Origin: Siphonodentalium dalli
Lineage: Eukaryota; Mollusca; Scaphopoda; Gadilida; Siphonodentaliidae
Direction: 5' to 3'
Assembly: GCA_032622095.1 (NCBI GenBank)
Contig: CP136066.1
Location: 113,791,319-113,855,318, forward strand
DNA length: 64,000 bases
Below, piece after piece: positions 22,777 through 34,955 of the stretch. Both the position numbers and the translations under genes were made by a program. Numbering within the stretch: position 1 is the first letter of the stretch; each line of letters starts with the position of its first letter. Below the pieces are notes generated by a model that had not been told where the DNA came from, did no database searches, and saw only the letters and a program-made list of their open reading frames with translations.

Positions 22777-25700
22777 TGATTCCATTCCAGTATGTCTCTT
22801 TATCGCTCGACTTAATTACTGAAGTACTATTTCGTTATGCGCATTGCGCAACGAAAACTTCCTAAATTCACAATGAACTCTCGTGGTACGAGATTTCCCG
22901 TGATAATCCATCTTCATTCGGCGTCAAAACGACAAGATGGTGAAAAACACCGTGTTATATTGTGTACATACTAAAGTATATCTGGTTTAAATAAGTCTTT
23001 GTTACTTATAAAACTATAATTTGATAAATCAAATTTTCATGTTTATGTCGTAACGACTTATTCAAACCAGATACCATTAGGATTCTACCAGATTGCGTAG
23101 CAATAAACACTCTACTTACCTGGAGGTGGGTTTAATCAAACATGCATCAACTATGTAAAATATACTCACCGTTAGTATTTTTTTTCCCACTAAGAGCACC
23201 AGTGTCCACCACTGATTCTTGATGTGTGTCCGCTATAATTCCCACTGAGATCCGTACAATATGAAGAACGTATCTACAATAGCACATGAATAACCATCCG
23301 TGGTAACTCGCCGAAAGAGAGTATATGATGTATTAAAAGTCCATATTGTGCAGAAGACAATCATCCAACGTCTCCTAACAAAGCATGGTGCATATCATTA
23401 TTATCCCTCACAGTATAATATATAGAAACCGATTGACTTATGTTATATATACAGTTTATATAAACAATGGTATACAATGCTATCAAAATTGCTATGAATT
23501 CTGAGATCCACGCGAAGCGCCTGTAAGTCACGGTATCGTCGAAACGATGTGATGGCGAAACAAGTTTTCTACGTCAATTTGATAAATTTGGTAATTTCGA
23601 AAACGATAGATAAATTCCACGTTGGGGGGGGGGGGGGCAAAGATTGAGTAGGAGGACGCTTATATATATGTAAACCCATTTTTAACATGCGGATTTAAGA
23701 CTGGGTGTAGACCTATATGTCATGTCACTCGATGTGAGGCAAAACTCGATGACATCACCTTCATAAACCAAGATCCCGCAAATGTGAATATTTGAAACCC
23801 GTCCAAACTAATATGTGGTAGCAAATCAGAACAGTCTACCTAAGTCGTTTCAAAGCTAAGCCATGGGCCAATATGTTGTTTAATACACAACAATTGAATT
23901 GTGCATTTTCAGTTGTTTTGACAGCTCTGTCGCCATGAGGCCATGAGCAGGTTATGAGAGTCTGTTGAAAAGCCTTTCAGATGATTGGTCGGTGCAATCA
24001 TTAGTTGACGTAGTTGGGTATGTCAATACTGACGATGCCAACGTGGAGCACTATCATTGTGCAATTTGTCCGTTGAATTTTAGTGAGGACCCGCGGTATA
24101 TCATGCAACGGTATTGGTGGAAACGCATATATATACACGAACAGATTTATCCTCTATTGATTGAGTCAAGAATGAGGGTGTGGTTTCTATGACCAAGTTT
24201 GAGCTCATTTCTTGTTCATCAATGATGTACGCAGATCGATCGATCGATTCTTCCAAATTTGAAAGATCGCATATAGACTACCTGATCTACTTCCCATGAC
24301 ATATGTGGGTCGATAAATGATGGTGACTGAAGTAATCTGCCACCCGGCAGTGAATTCGTTCCCTGTTACATAAGCTGTTTGCAAAAGACAGTTGTGTCGC
24401 AAGTTCAGATCCTAGAGTTGTAAGCCAGATGGTACAATCATATAATTTCGTCCCGCCCTGCAGGTTTATATTCTGGGCGACAGACTAGTAGTATCCTAGC
24501 GAATTAGAATTAACTCGGGAACTCGTGTCTATCCCAAAATAAATACTTGAAATTGCAATGATTATTTTTGAAATCGGAAACTTGGATATCGACGATGTGT
24601 TCTGAATATACGATAAGTGTTAACTTAACGCAATTAAAGCATCACCAGTTCAATTGAATCCCATCTGAGAAGGTGTCCACTGTCCAGTTCGAAATGTTGA
24701 ACATTGAACTATAGATTTGAGGAACTTGAGTAATTTTGACAAATTCCATATTGTAGCCCCATGTCACAGTGTCTAGTACCATGAGTTAACCTTCCCCTAC
24801 CAACTTGTTGATAAGAGAAGGATCTAGACGTGAATTTAGATATAACTTTTTCCTAGAATTAGTTTGTATAAAAGTAACCTTCATAGAAATACTGGCTCCT
24901 GGTGGTGGAAGGTTAGAATCGTTGACGTTCGTCGACGTCATCAAGTTCAGTGTCTGACAGAGAGATTTGCAGATCGACAGACCGTGTGTCGCAGAGCCCC
25001 AGCTCGGACAAAAGGGGAGTTGTTTTTTTTCAAAGTCGTTTCAATTTGAACTCCCATGTGGAAAAGTTTTCTTTTGGGGCTGTTTTATATATAATGGGGA
25101 CACAGGCCGCGTATTGAGCGTTTTATCTTATTTGGGAATTGCACACAAATACATTAGCTGAATCAGCTCTTATATGTACTTATAAGTTAAAACCACCTCG
25201 AATGTTGGTAGGCAGGGTCCGGTGTGTGTGAAGCGAGCGAAGAGGTCGGGCCATACAAGACACGATATAATTTTTAAAGTTGAAATTGGTTTTGAAAGAT
25301 TTTTTTTTTCGTTTTTTTGCTGGAAATGCATGTTGGGTTCGGTGGTAAAGGGTGGAGGTAATAGTGGGATATAATTGATGATGGTCGCATGGGTGGGATA
25401 AGATTGTGGCATTGATTGGTTGGAATGGTGGCAGGGTGGTATGGAATGGTACGAGGGTGGAGTGAGATGCACGGTGACAGGGAATGACAGAAAGGGTACG
25501 ATTGAATGACACATATAATTTTAAAAAGTTGAAATATTTGTAAATTTGGGGTCATTTGACAAATTTTCCAAAATGTTCCCGACCGAACAGAGAGCCGAGT
25601 CATTTGCGGACCACCTTTTGAAGAATCTGAATTTATTTGGGACAATTTCCGTTTATATTCGAACCATTTCAGACTTTTCGGCCCGATTTTTTTCGGCCCA

Positions 25701-26226
25701 AAATTACGTCCTACTTCACTAAGAACGTTCCCATGGTCATTTTGCCACATTTTCCGAATACGGAATAAGTAGCTGAATTCACGTTTCTGTATATAAGCAT
25801 ACACGTTTATAAGAGTGGTCACTTTCCTATAACCAATTCGTGCAATAGAATGCATGTTCGCTTCACACTAAGTACATGTAATACACGTTTCACTATTTGA
25901 AAATGTGCTTGAGTCAGACTGCGAAAAGACCAGTTGCCTCCACAACGTCACTTATTTGGTGGAAATCGGTCAAGGAGCTCAGAAATGATATGGATGCCCT
26001 CTGCATGTGACATGCATTGGCATTAATTATTGAAATTGTTGAGCATTTTCATAGCACTTTTATGATATAAATAGTATATAATAGTAACAATCATAATTAT
26101 ACAACAACACAATTATAACAAATAGAAAACAAAATAGCACTACGTGTATCACTGAAACTGTGAGGGGTGAATTAACCAACAATATGGAGCGCTTAAATAC
26201 CAACGATATAGTCTCGTTAACTCGAT
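22777..26226. other. Long stretch without recognisable genes
   Basis: Near 22985-23085 a GTCTTTGTTAC..TATAATTTGATAAAT block is the inverse of 21300-21345. A TTCAAACCAGATACCATTAGGATT block near 23055 repeats 21341-21366 in direct order, so the 21367-22776 element is flanked by related sequence. A G run lies at 23622-23637. Stretch 26010-26226 is related to 32020-32101 and to 47325-47406. Open frames at 23965 and 25274-25855 resemble nothing known; the latter is low-complexity. Confidence 0.4.
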
Positions 26227-26823
26227 TCATAAATTTGCAAGAACTTGTAGACTCGGTTCCCCATCAGCATGAAACAGTTTTGTGAAGTTCTTCATCATTC
26301 TTTTAACGGCATGCTTATCTACTTTTGTAACTTGCATTGCTATGCTATTGCATTTGCGATCAGCAGTTTCCTGACACTTTACCTCTTTTGTGCATTTCTT
26401 CGGGGTAGACGTAAGGGTTTCAGATGATGGTGTCATCCCAGGTGATTGCTTTCGTGTGCATTCTGGCGATGCTAGTGTCTCTGAATGAACCTCTCTGTGA
26501 AATTTATCAGCGTAATGGTCGCCGATTTCACTATCTAATGGAAGTGCGCGTGGTGTGTTAGCAACCATGTCGTTGTCGATGGAATCATCTAAAACCAGGG
26601 GACGGTTTGGTATACTGGCAACCATTTTGTTCAACTTCTGCTTTATTCTCCTCTCTATGGTACTTATTTTCTTGAAGACACTGTTTGTCTTTCTTTTGTT
26701 CGGAGTGAACGTTTTCATGTAGTTCTGCTGAAGGTCGACGGTTTTGTCGTCGTTTATCGTCCATGCGAGAATGCTTCCCATTTCCATGGAGAGACAAGCG
26801 TCAGTTACTTTCTGCGTAGCCAT
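26227..26823 (-). CDS. Unknown Ser/Thr/Lys-rich protein, probable terminal exon
   Basis: An uninterrupted 198-residue frame on the reverse strand that begins immediately after a strong 3' splice signal, so the ATG at 26823 may be internal to a longer protein. The N-terminal 60 residues are basic (TPNKRKTNSVFKK, ERRIKQKLNK). The middle is rich in Ser, Thr and Pro (SPGMTPSSETLTSTPKK). The C-terminus is KRMMKNFTKLFHADGEPS. There is no signal peptide or membrane segment; it looks like a largely disordered, possibly nuclear protein. I do not recognise the family. Its last 20-odd codons and 3' flank have diverged copies near 47.3-47.9 kb, and the 3' flank alone at 32.0 kb, so it belongs to a duplicated segment. 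It is likely real given length, splice signal and codon evenness, but unproven. Confidence 0.5.
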   Translation of the reverse strand: MATQKVTDACLSMEMGSILAWTINDDKTVDLQQNYMKTFTPNKRKTNSVFKKISTIERRIKQKLNKMVASIPNRPLVLDDSIDNDMVANTPRALPLDSEIGDHYADKFHREVHSETLASPECTRKQSPGMTPSSETLTSTPKKCTKEVKCQETADRKCNSIAMQVTKVDKHAVKRMMKNFTKLFHADGEPSLQVLANL

Positions 26824-26845
26824 CTAAAACAAAACAGGAGAGAAC
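26824..26845 (-). other. 3' splice site before the unknown exon
   Basis: Read on the reverse strand, TCTCTCCTGTTTTGTTTTAG directly precedes the ATG of the 198-codon frame. The long pyrimidine tract ending in AG is a textbook acceptor. Confidence 0.55.
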
Positions 26846-27295
26846 GAATTACAACTTGAGCACCGAGGTATAGTACCAATACGTTGCTTCAGCATTGGTT
26901 CTCCAATCACATTACCCAATGTATGTAAAACATGTACATTATATTAGAGTGAATACGTTTAAGGGAACACACGGTGCTCGTATAAGTGTGCACAAAAAAT
27001 AAGTCTAAAAACACCACCACAAAGAAGAACGCAACGTGACACATATATAAACGTCGTTCTCATATTCATTATTGATATTATTGATATATATAAATATAGT
27101 TCTCCAATAAAGAAATTTCGCGTCTTAAAATAATTTATATGTAAACAAAACTGTTAGCGTGATTTATCAGCAACCATGGCTAATCGTGTAGTGAGTTCAA
27201 ATATATGGTCTAAATGTGATTTAACAGATTTTCAGAATATTTTTCAATGCTTTGACAGATAAAGTGAGACCATGGAGAATAAATCACACAATGAA

Positions 27296-27629
27296 AGTTT
27301 ATCAATCCGATTCGACGGTCCCCATATCATCTGATTCCAACAACAACAACAACATTTTTGACATGCCGTTTCAGTTATCAGGATCGATTAATTGCCCACA
27401 AATAATGCTAAAATAGTCAACTATAGTATAAACTTGCCCAAAACCTGTTATTTATCAACGTTTTGTTCAACGAAATTTTGCCACTTAAAATTAAAATAAC
27501 AGATTTCAAACATCGATATCTGATCACTCTTAGCTTTCACGGGTGGGTTTCTCGACTCGAATGAAATATTTTTTACCCCCGAAACCAAGGAAATAGTAAT
27601 TTGCGAGCGTTCATTCGGATTGAGTACCT
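27296..27629 (-). mobile_element. TTAA MITE (AGGTACTCAATCC family), diverged inverse copy
   Basis: The right end TCGGATTGAGTACCT is followed by TTAA (27630-27633). The left end has TATCAATCCGATTCGACGGTC. Internally it matches the 31268-31709 element on the opposite strand, for example ACCCCCGAAACCAAGG and CGACGGTCCCCATA plus a CAACAACAAC stretch. The left TTAA is decayed and the middle is partly deleted. Confidence 0.65.
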
Positions 27630-27633
27630 TTAA

Positions 27634-28799
27634 TAAAACTTGGAATATTTACGAAATTGATCTATATATATAATATGTAATACTTGCGTCATGGTAACTT
27701 TTTAAACGCTAATTTTAAGAACATGCCCGTGAGCCGGTGTCTTCAAAATAATCTACAGAATGTAAAAATAATTCTGATCATAACATTACATAAACTTACC
27801 GTTAAATATCTATGTGGAAGGTTTTACCAAACTGCATATGAAATGTTTGAATTTAGATTCTCTGTATATACATTCAGTATTTCGGTTAATAAATCGCTGT
27901 TTCGACTGCAGATGATCGATTTGATCTGATCTTTGTTGAAGCTGTTCTCTATTTAAAGGGCTACTAATCGCTTCACGCCTCTCTTCATTACACTATTGAA
28001 GTTTACACCTAATTATTAGATTTGCGTTTCATTCATCAGGTTTTATCACATTTCCGCGTGAAAGTTAACAATTAAACTAGAAACCGAAAACACTAATTGT
28101 GATTATCACAATCGATCTCCCATTATTACATGTGATCTCTCACTGCCAAATGTTTGCCACCTCGTCAAAATCATCAAGGAACATCAACAGCTAGGCGATG
28201 ATTATCATCAAACAATTAAGTTCACTTGCATGTTTGGAACATTGTAGAACACTTCTGTGCATGTTATTACACAAGTAATGATATGCTTCTAACATTGGCT
28301 CTCACTTGTATGTTTATCGACTGCATATTCTACCGCAGAAGATTAGCATATATTATACTTAGAGCATGTTTTAAAATGAAAAGAACATGTTTCTAGCGAT
28401 CGATTGATTGTAGTGTATATAAGTTTTGTTGTTAAAAACATTCGATTGCTGTTCACCTGAAGAGCTCGATTTCATGCTCAATTGACAAGTAATAAAGTGA
28501 TGTCAATACAACGGACTTCTCTGTATTTTATGAACAATGAAACAAATCGCTAAAAAAAAGAAGCTTGTGATATATTTGGTTTAAACAATATGTGTTTCCT
28601 TTCAAATATGCGATACGACGCCAATATGTATACGGAAAATTGAAGGGAAGAAGGTGATATGCATGGCAACAAACGCTATACATGCTTTTACAGAACCATA
28701 TCCTCAGAACAGAACGGTGCAAGCACATAATAGTTAATTGACGTGACACGAGTGCGTGGGAATATACTTTCCAGGTCAACTGGTCAGCACGAAAAATTC
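27634..28799. other. No recognisable feature
   Basis: AT-rich sequence. An 81-codon frame at 27684-27929 and an 83-codon frame at 28528-28779 resemble no family I know. Confidence 0.4.
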
Positions 28800-29204
28800 C
28801 AGGTGTGTGAAGTTAGTTCGATGTTCGATATTCATTCGGTATTCGCGTGAAGTTAGTTCGACATTCGACATTTAAAAAAAAAAAATCGTTTTATGCATGA
28901 GGGGTGCGCCATGAGTCCAATTCGTGCTATCCCACAATGAAACGAAATTCCGCGCTTTTCCTGACTGAAAATTTCGGCTAAAAAATTCGCAGAAAAAATG
29001 ATTGTACCAGGAGACTTCTTAGACATAATTCCTGCTTTCCAACTCACAAATTTTCCTTTTTTTTTTTAGCTGAAATTTTATTTCACGTTCGATATTCATT
29101 CGTTATTCAGATATTCATTCGAGATTCGCGTGAAGTTAGTTCTACGTTCGATATTCAATATTCGGCACTTAGAACAAAATCAGTTTTATGCACGAGGGGT
29201 ATGC
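28800..29204 (+). repeat. Single-copy start of the ATTCGATATTC / GAGGGGTGCGCC repeat
   Basis: The stretch has GAAGTTAGTTCGACATTCGA, then ATGCATGAGGGGTGCGCC, then AATTCCGCGCTTTTCCTG, then TTCATTCG..ATTCAGATATTC. The same order recurs several times further right, both direct and inverted. This block lies outside the 5.73-kb tandem duplication and marks its left boundary. Confidence 0.6.
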
Positions 29205-29417
29205 CATGTGTCCAATTCGTGCTCCTCCATTGAAACTTCGTGCGAAATTCCGCGCTTTTCCAGTTTTCCAGACCATAGCTGGACTTACACTTACACGACA
29301 TATAGCTGTAGAGGGCACAGGCTGTATTGATGGGCGATTGAGCTGAAATTTGATAATTATAGTCACTCCCATATGAGAACTGCACGTGCCAATCAACAAT
29401 TCTAGACATCGTCAGCG

Positions 29418-31172
29418 TCATGCGTTTTTAATATCGAATACCAGCCTGTTCTCCCGAAAACAAGCACACTATCTTCTGGTAATATAACTTGTTTTAGATA
29501 GATAATCTGCTTAGAATAGTCTCAATTTGAGTCGATAATGTGCTGAAAATGTGAGTGATTTAGTCACATTGTCTACTCACAATCAGGCGATTCTAAGCAG
29601 ATTATGTGCGGACAATGACGCAAATAAGCCAACTCACAACTATTCAGGTGTACGCTCTTTAACTGTGTTTTCACTGTGACCCGCACCATAAAACGAAATA
29701 ACGGATATGACTCCATTATCTGCTTATTTCAGAATCAATAATCACATTATGTACCTATTTCATATTATAGGTCGATTAAGTGCGTATTTTTGTGAGGATA
29801 TGTTGCGAATACCATAGCTGCAATGAACATTTCGGCTAAACTATCGAGAAAAAAAAATTCGCTGAAATATTTATTGCACTAAGAGACTTCTATAGACGTA
29901 ATTCGTGCTCTCCAACTCACAAATTTTCCACTTTTTTTACCTAAAATTTTATTTCACGTTCGATATTCATTCGATATTCAGATATTCATTAATTATTCGC
30001 GTGAAGTTAGTTCGACGTTCGATATTCGGCACTTAGAATATTAAAAACAAATCAGGTTTCGTTTTATGCATGAGGGGTGCGCCATGAGTAAAAAATTCGT
30101 GCTCTCCCACTGAATGTTCGAAATTCCGCGCATTTCATGTTTTCCAGACCATATCTGGACACTTTACACTTTCACCACATATAGCACCCATTGAGCTGAA
30201 ATTTTATAATTATATAGTCACTCCCATATGAGAACTGCACGTGTCAATCTACAAGTCTGGACATGGTCAACGTACGTCATGCGTTTTCGATATCGAATAC
30301 CATAGCTGGACTGAAAATTTCGGCTATCATATCGAGAAAAAAAAATCGCAGAAAAAATTATTGCACTAGGAGATGACATAATTCGTGCTCTCCAACTCAC
30401 AAATTTTATTTCACATTCGATATTTATTCGATATTCAGATATTCATTCGAGATTTCACGAGAAGTTAGTTCGACGTTCGATATTCGAGATTCGGCACTTA
30501 GAAAATAAATATTAAAATCAATTTTCGTTTTATGCATGAGGGGTGCGCCATGAGTCCAATTCGTGCTCTCCCACTGAAACTTCGTGCGAAATTCCGCGCT
30601 TTTCCTGTTTTCCAGACCATAGCTGGACTTGTATTGACGGGCCGATTGAGTTGAAATTTGATAATTATAGTCACCCCCACATGCCAATCTACAATTCTAG
30701 ACATGGTCAGCGTCATGTGTTTTCAATATCGATTACTATTCTCGAATGAATATCTGAATATCGAATGAATATCGAACGCGAAGTAAAATTTCAGCTTAAA
30801 AAAGTGGAAAATTTGTGAGTTGGAGAGCACGAATTAGGTCTATAGAAAAGTCTCCTGGTGCAATCAATTTTTTTGGGATTATTTTTTTCGATATGTTAAC
30901 CGAAATTGTCAGTCAGGAAAAGCGCGGAATTTCGCACGAAGTTTCAGTGGGAGAGCACGAATTGGACTATGACGCACCACTCATGCACGGAACGAAAATT
31001 GATTTTTTTTTTATTTTCTAAGTGCCGAATCTCAAATATCTTATTTTCAGCACATTATCGACTAAAAATGGGCCTATTCTAAGCAGAATATCTATCTAAA
31101 ACAAGTTCAATTATTAGCAGATAATATGCCTGTTTTCGGGAGAAGAGGCTGGTTTTTATATTCAAAACGCAT
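29418..31172. mobile_element. Foldback element with ACCAGCCT..TTCTCCCG ends
   Basis: ACCAGCCTGTTCTCCCGAAA at 29441 and its near complement ending at about 31155 (TTCGGGAGAAGAGGCTGGT) begin inverted arms. These run about 130 bp inward through AACTTGTTTTAGATAGATA, TCTGCTTAGAATAG and GTCGATAATGTGCTGAAAAT. Nested inside are direct and inverted copies of the GAGGGGTGCGCC..CCGCGCTTTTCC block. The same structure repeats in units 2 and 3 (35169-36923 and 40897-42651). There is no transposase; open frames here are fortuitous. Confidence 0.65.
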
Positions 31173-31267
31173 GGCCCAGGTGGCCACTTACGTATCAAGC
31201 TGCAAAACAGAGTTCAGTCCCCTCGCTACACTATGTCTGACAGCTGCCAGCATGTGTATTTTCTTAA

Positions 31268-31709
31268 AGGTACTCAATCCGATCAGACGCTCCTAAATTA
31301 CTATTTCTTTGGCTTCGGGGGTAAACAATATTTGATTCGAGCCGAGGAACACACACATCAAAGCTCAGAGTGATCAGATATCGATTTTTGAAGTTTGTTA
31401 TTTCTCGAGATGTGTAATAATATGTGGTCCAGAACACGTGGTCAAACGGAGGGTCTCGGACAAAATTGCGATGAAGATTGATAACTCTAAAATCAAGTGG
31501 TGATACTTTAGTGATAATACGGCCATATTTTGTGGAACAAAATGTTGATAAATAACAAGTTTTGGGAAATTTGATACCATAGTTGACAGTGGTTAGCATT
31601 ATTTTGTTGCATTAAATCGATTCTGATAACTAAAGCGTATTTTTAAGAAATGTTGTAGTTGTTGTTGTATCTTGATTGTATGGGGACCGTCTGATCGGAT
31701 TGAGTACCT
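31268..31709. mobile_element. TTAA MITE, 442 bp, unit 1 copy
   Basis: Flanked by TTAA at 31264-31267 and 31710-31713. The ends AGGTACTCAATCCGATCAG and its exact complement form perfect TIRs of about 22 bp. TTAA duplication suggests a piggyBac- or Kolobok-type source; the AGG start does not fit the usual CCC of piggyBac. A 111-codon frame on the reverse strand recurs only as part of this repeat and is not a gene. Confidence 0.85.
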
Positions 31710-32261
31710 TTAATTAAATCGAATTTTTTTTATTGAAGTGTTTTAACAGTTACAATTCATTCTGGCCTGATCTAGATAATTTTCAAATGAATATGGACTG
31801 TTCAGTTTCTCAAAATAATGCAGAATGAATTGTAATCTACAAAAGTCTCAAATAAATACATGAGTGATTTCTTCACATTATATGTAGGTGCTGGCAGTGG
31901 TAAGTCATGCGTAGCTGGGGACCGAATTGGTTGCCACGATGAATCGCGAATGAGGTTTCGAGGTTAACACATATTTATAATATACATAGGTATTTACTGC
32001 TGCATATAATAATTATGTACATTCGCTCCATTAGCATTAATTATCGAAATTGACGAGCATTTTCATAGCACTTTAATGGTAGTATATACAATCATAATTA
32101 TGAAGCCACAAGGAATCACCCTTGTGGCAATTTATACAAGCTCAACGTCTTCAATTAAGCGGCAAGTCGCGTTGGCTCCAATAAGCGTAGAATACCGGAG
32201 TGTGACTTCCGAGAGCTACAACATCACTGACAACTAAGGTCACTCATGCCAAATAGAGTTA

Positions 32262-32300
32262 TCCGCTCCGAGCATGCGCAGAAAATATTGTCACTTCCGT
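32262..32300 (+). promoter_or_regulatory. Promoter-like NRF1 and ETS motifs at CpG block edge
   Basis: GCATGCGCA (32272-32280) fits the NRF1 half-palindrome and CACTTCCG (32292-32299) fits the ETS/GABP site. A pair this close is typical of CpG-island promoters in animals. The motifs recur in units 2 and 3 (38023 and 43751 onward). No transcript or convincing gene is seen downstream, so activity is inference. Confidence 0.35.
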
Positions 32301-33065
32301 CCGTTCCAACTTTTGTCCACAGAGCGAGGACGTAAAATTTTCCCCGCCCTCCCACCCTACGGTGGCCAGGCCATCGGTTCTATCGGTCGTCTCTTCCCCC
32401 AGCGGCCGCGCACGGTCGCGTGTCCCATTCTTGTCGCTGGTGGCTCGCCGCCACGCGCGGCGTTCATAACTCCCCTCGTTACCCCGTGGTACTCATCGCA
32501 TCGGCGCGTCTCTTCTCGGTTCGTGGCTCTTCACCCCCGCTGGTGCTACCCCATCGCGACTGGTGCCTCTCTCCTGCCGCCCCTCTCCCCCTCCGCTTCC
32601 GCTCTCCTCCCAGCGATGCTTCATCCGCCGCGGATGCTACTCCTCAGTTTCTGCGCCGCTTGTTGTTTCTGCTTCACCACCGCGTCCGCCTCAGTCGCCG
32701 CTTCCACCTCTCCCGCCGCCTATACGTCACCGCCGCCAAGGCCCCAACCGCTGTCTCTAACCCACCCACAGCTCACACCACTCCCGCCGCCACATTGTTT
32801 TTGTTTTGTTTTTGCTTCACCCCTTGCCCCCCCCCGCTGTTTCTGTTTTTAACCTGCTTCACCTTCGAGCCGCCGCTCAGGCTTCAGCCGCTGCTCCGGT
32901 CACCCACGCCGCCAACGCGTCACACGCTGGTTCTGTCTGGACCCACATTATCCGGCATCTGCTGCTCGTGCCGCATCACGTCGAGCTCTGCGATCCATGC
33001 TATCCGAAGACTGGGCCGTCACACCACCAGCTTTGCTGCTCGAGCCGCCTCCCATCGAGCTCTGC

Positions 33066-33420
33066 ATCCGCTGCTCTTGCTCGCCTGCTGCTATTGTTAT
33101 CACCCGCTGCTCTTGCATAACTCTTGTTATCACCCGCTGCTTGTATCACCCGCTGCTTGTATCACCCGCTGCTTGCATCACCCGCTGCTTGTATCATCCG
33201 CTGCTTGTATCACCCGCTGATTGTATCACCCGCTGCTTGTATCATCCGCTGCTTGTATCACCCGCTGCTTGTATCACCCGCTGCTTGTATCACCCGCTAC
33301 TCTGGTATCACCCGCTACTCTGGTATCACCCGCTACTCCGGTATCACCCGCTGCTCCTGTATCACCCGCTGCTCCTGTATCACCCGCTGCTCTTGCATCT
33401 CCCGCTGGCACTGCATCACC
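33066..33420 (+). repeat. CACCCGCTGCTTGTAT minisatellite (16- and 18-bp units)
   Basis: About twelve 16-bp units (CACCCGCTGCTTGTAT and variants) are followed by about six 18-bp units (CACCCGCTACTCTGGTAT and variants). Because 16 is not a multiple of three, the same peptide pattern rotates through all three frames, which explains the long overlapping open frames. Copies lie at 38817-39171 and 44545-44899. Confidence 0.9.
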
Positions 33421-33899
33421 CGCTACTCACGGTTCGCCGCTGTTCACGCTTCGCTCGCTGTTCCCACTTCGCCCGTCGCTTCCGCTTCGCCCGTCGCTTC
33501 CGCTTCACCCGCCGCTTAGGGTACTTCCGCCGCTTACGCACATTCCGCCGCTTCCGCTCCACCCGCCGCCGCTTCCGCTCCACCCGCAGCTTCCGCTCCA
33601 CCCGCCGCTTACGACCCGCCCGTCGCTTCCCATTACCCCCGCATGCGCTTCCCCAGCCGTATCTCACCCGCCCGCTGCCTCTGCCTCACCTACCGCTTAT
33701 CCGTTCCCGCCGCTCCTGTCTCTCCCGCTCCCTCGCCTCTCCCGTCGTATCTGGTCTTCTCCGCGTTTCTCTTCGCGTGCTACTTCTGCCTCGCCTTCCG
33801 CTTCTGTCCCACCCGCCGGTTCCGCCATTCCGCCGCTCTCCACCCACCCGTGACCACGGTTCACTGCTACTCATGCATCACCGCCTCTTCCGCTCCACA

Positions 33900-34905
33900 T
33901 CACGCTTATGCCTGGGTCGGCGTACCACCGGCATCTGCCACTCGAGCCGTCTCCCATCGAGCTCATTTCATCCCGCACCCGATGCGTTGGCCACGCCATC
34001 AGCGTCTGCTGCTCGAGCCGAATCTCCATCGAGCCCATTTCATCCCGCACCGCTGTGCTTGGGCCGACACACCACCAGCATATGCTGCTCGAGCGGTACC
34101 CATCGAGCTCATTTCATTCTCTGCTTCACCCGCTGCTTCTCATTACCGCCGCTACCGCTTACCCGCCGCTAACGCCTCCACCGCTGAGTATCCCTCATTG
34201 CCGCTAACGCCTCTCCTCCCCTTTTTGCCTCTACCGCCGACTCCGCTTCCCTGTCGCTTCCTGCTCCTTCTGCTGATTCGGATTATCCGCCGCTCATGCC
34301 ATCGCCCGCCGATCTCGCTTCACCCGCTACTCATACCTCACCGCCTCTTCATATTCATGCGCTGCTTATGCCCGGGTCGACATACCACCGGCATCTGCCG
34401 CTCGAGCCGTCTCCCATCGAGCTCATCTCATCCCGCACCCTAGCTGCCCGGGACGCTACCCTCCAGCATTTGCTGCTCGAGCCGAATCCCATCGAGCTCA
34501 TCTCACCGTCTGCTTCACCCGCTGCTTTTCATTACCGGAGCTACCGCTGCTGCCGCCTCCCCCGCTGGTTATACATCGCCGCCGCTTCCGCCTATCCTCC
34601 GCTTTTGCTTACCCGCCGCCTCTGCTCCCCCCCCCCCCCCCCGCCGCGTTGGCTCCCGCTGTTGCTCCGGCTTCTTCGCCGCTCACACTCCTACCTCAGC
34701 TCACGTCTCGCCTGCTACACCTGCCTCACCCCATCTTCGCTTCATGCGCTGCTTATGTCCGGGCCGACACCCACCGGCATCTGCCTCTCGAGCCGTTTTC
34801 CATCGAGCTCATTTCACCGCACCCGCGATGCCTGGGCCGCCGCTCCACCAGCATCGGCTGCTCGAGTCGAATCCCATCGAGCTCACCTCATCTCACCCAC
34901 TTCTT
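33900..34905 (+). repeat. Array of paired hairpin units, 71-76-bp spacing
   Basis: A unit of about 74 bp has GATGCC..GGCATC followed by GCTCGA..TCGAGC, with GCCCGGGTCG/CCACC-type loops. Examples have CTCGAG at 33941, 34012, 34088, 34401, 34476, 34787 and 34861. Spacing within clusters is 71, 76, 75 and 74 bp, not multiples of three, so the array is not a peptide repeat. Nearly all copies keep the second stem. Copies are present in units 2 and 3. Confidence 0.75.
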
Positions 34906-34955
34906 CGCCCGCTGCTTCTTATTCCGCGCTCCCAACCCGCCCGCCGCTGCCGCCT

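Larger units (their letters stand above)
29205..34955 (+). repeat. Tandem unit 1 of 3 (5751 bp)
   Basis: The sequence CATGTGTCCAATTCGTGCTC starts this unit at 29205 and recurs at 34956 and 40684. The units are nearly identical over their length. Lengths are 5751, 5728 and 5739 bp; the differences trace to a 21-bp minisatellite unit near 33560, related changes in unit 3, and C-run length (16, 14 and 15). Unit 1 differs from units 2 and 3 at single bases, e.g. CGCACCACTCATG (30974) against CGCACCCCTCATG. Each unit holds a foldback repeat, a TTAA MITE and a CpG-rich block. Confidence 0.95.

Noticed and set aside
25274-25855. Reverse-strand 193-codon frame
   Set aside because: Its C-terminal half comes from low-complexity G/T-rich sequence and the rest has no recognisable domain, start context or splice signals.
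31264-31599. Reverse-strand 111-codon frame repeated at 37015, 42743 and, altered, at 47481
   Set aside because: It lies wholly inside the TTAA MITE and is repeated only because the MITE is; it resembles no transposase.
33066-33420. Regular short repeats as a CRISPR array
   Set aside because: The 16-18-bp units are adjacent without unique spacers, the genome is eukaryotic, and no cas genes exist. The same holds for the array at 21375-21583.
33900-34905. About 74-bp paired-hairpin units as a tRNA gene array
   Set aside because: The size and stems are tRNA-like, but there is no acceptor stem, anticodon loop, or convincing A and B boxes on either strand.
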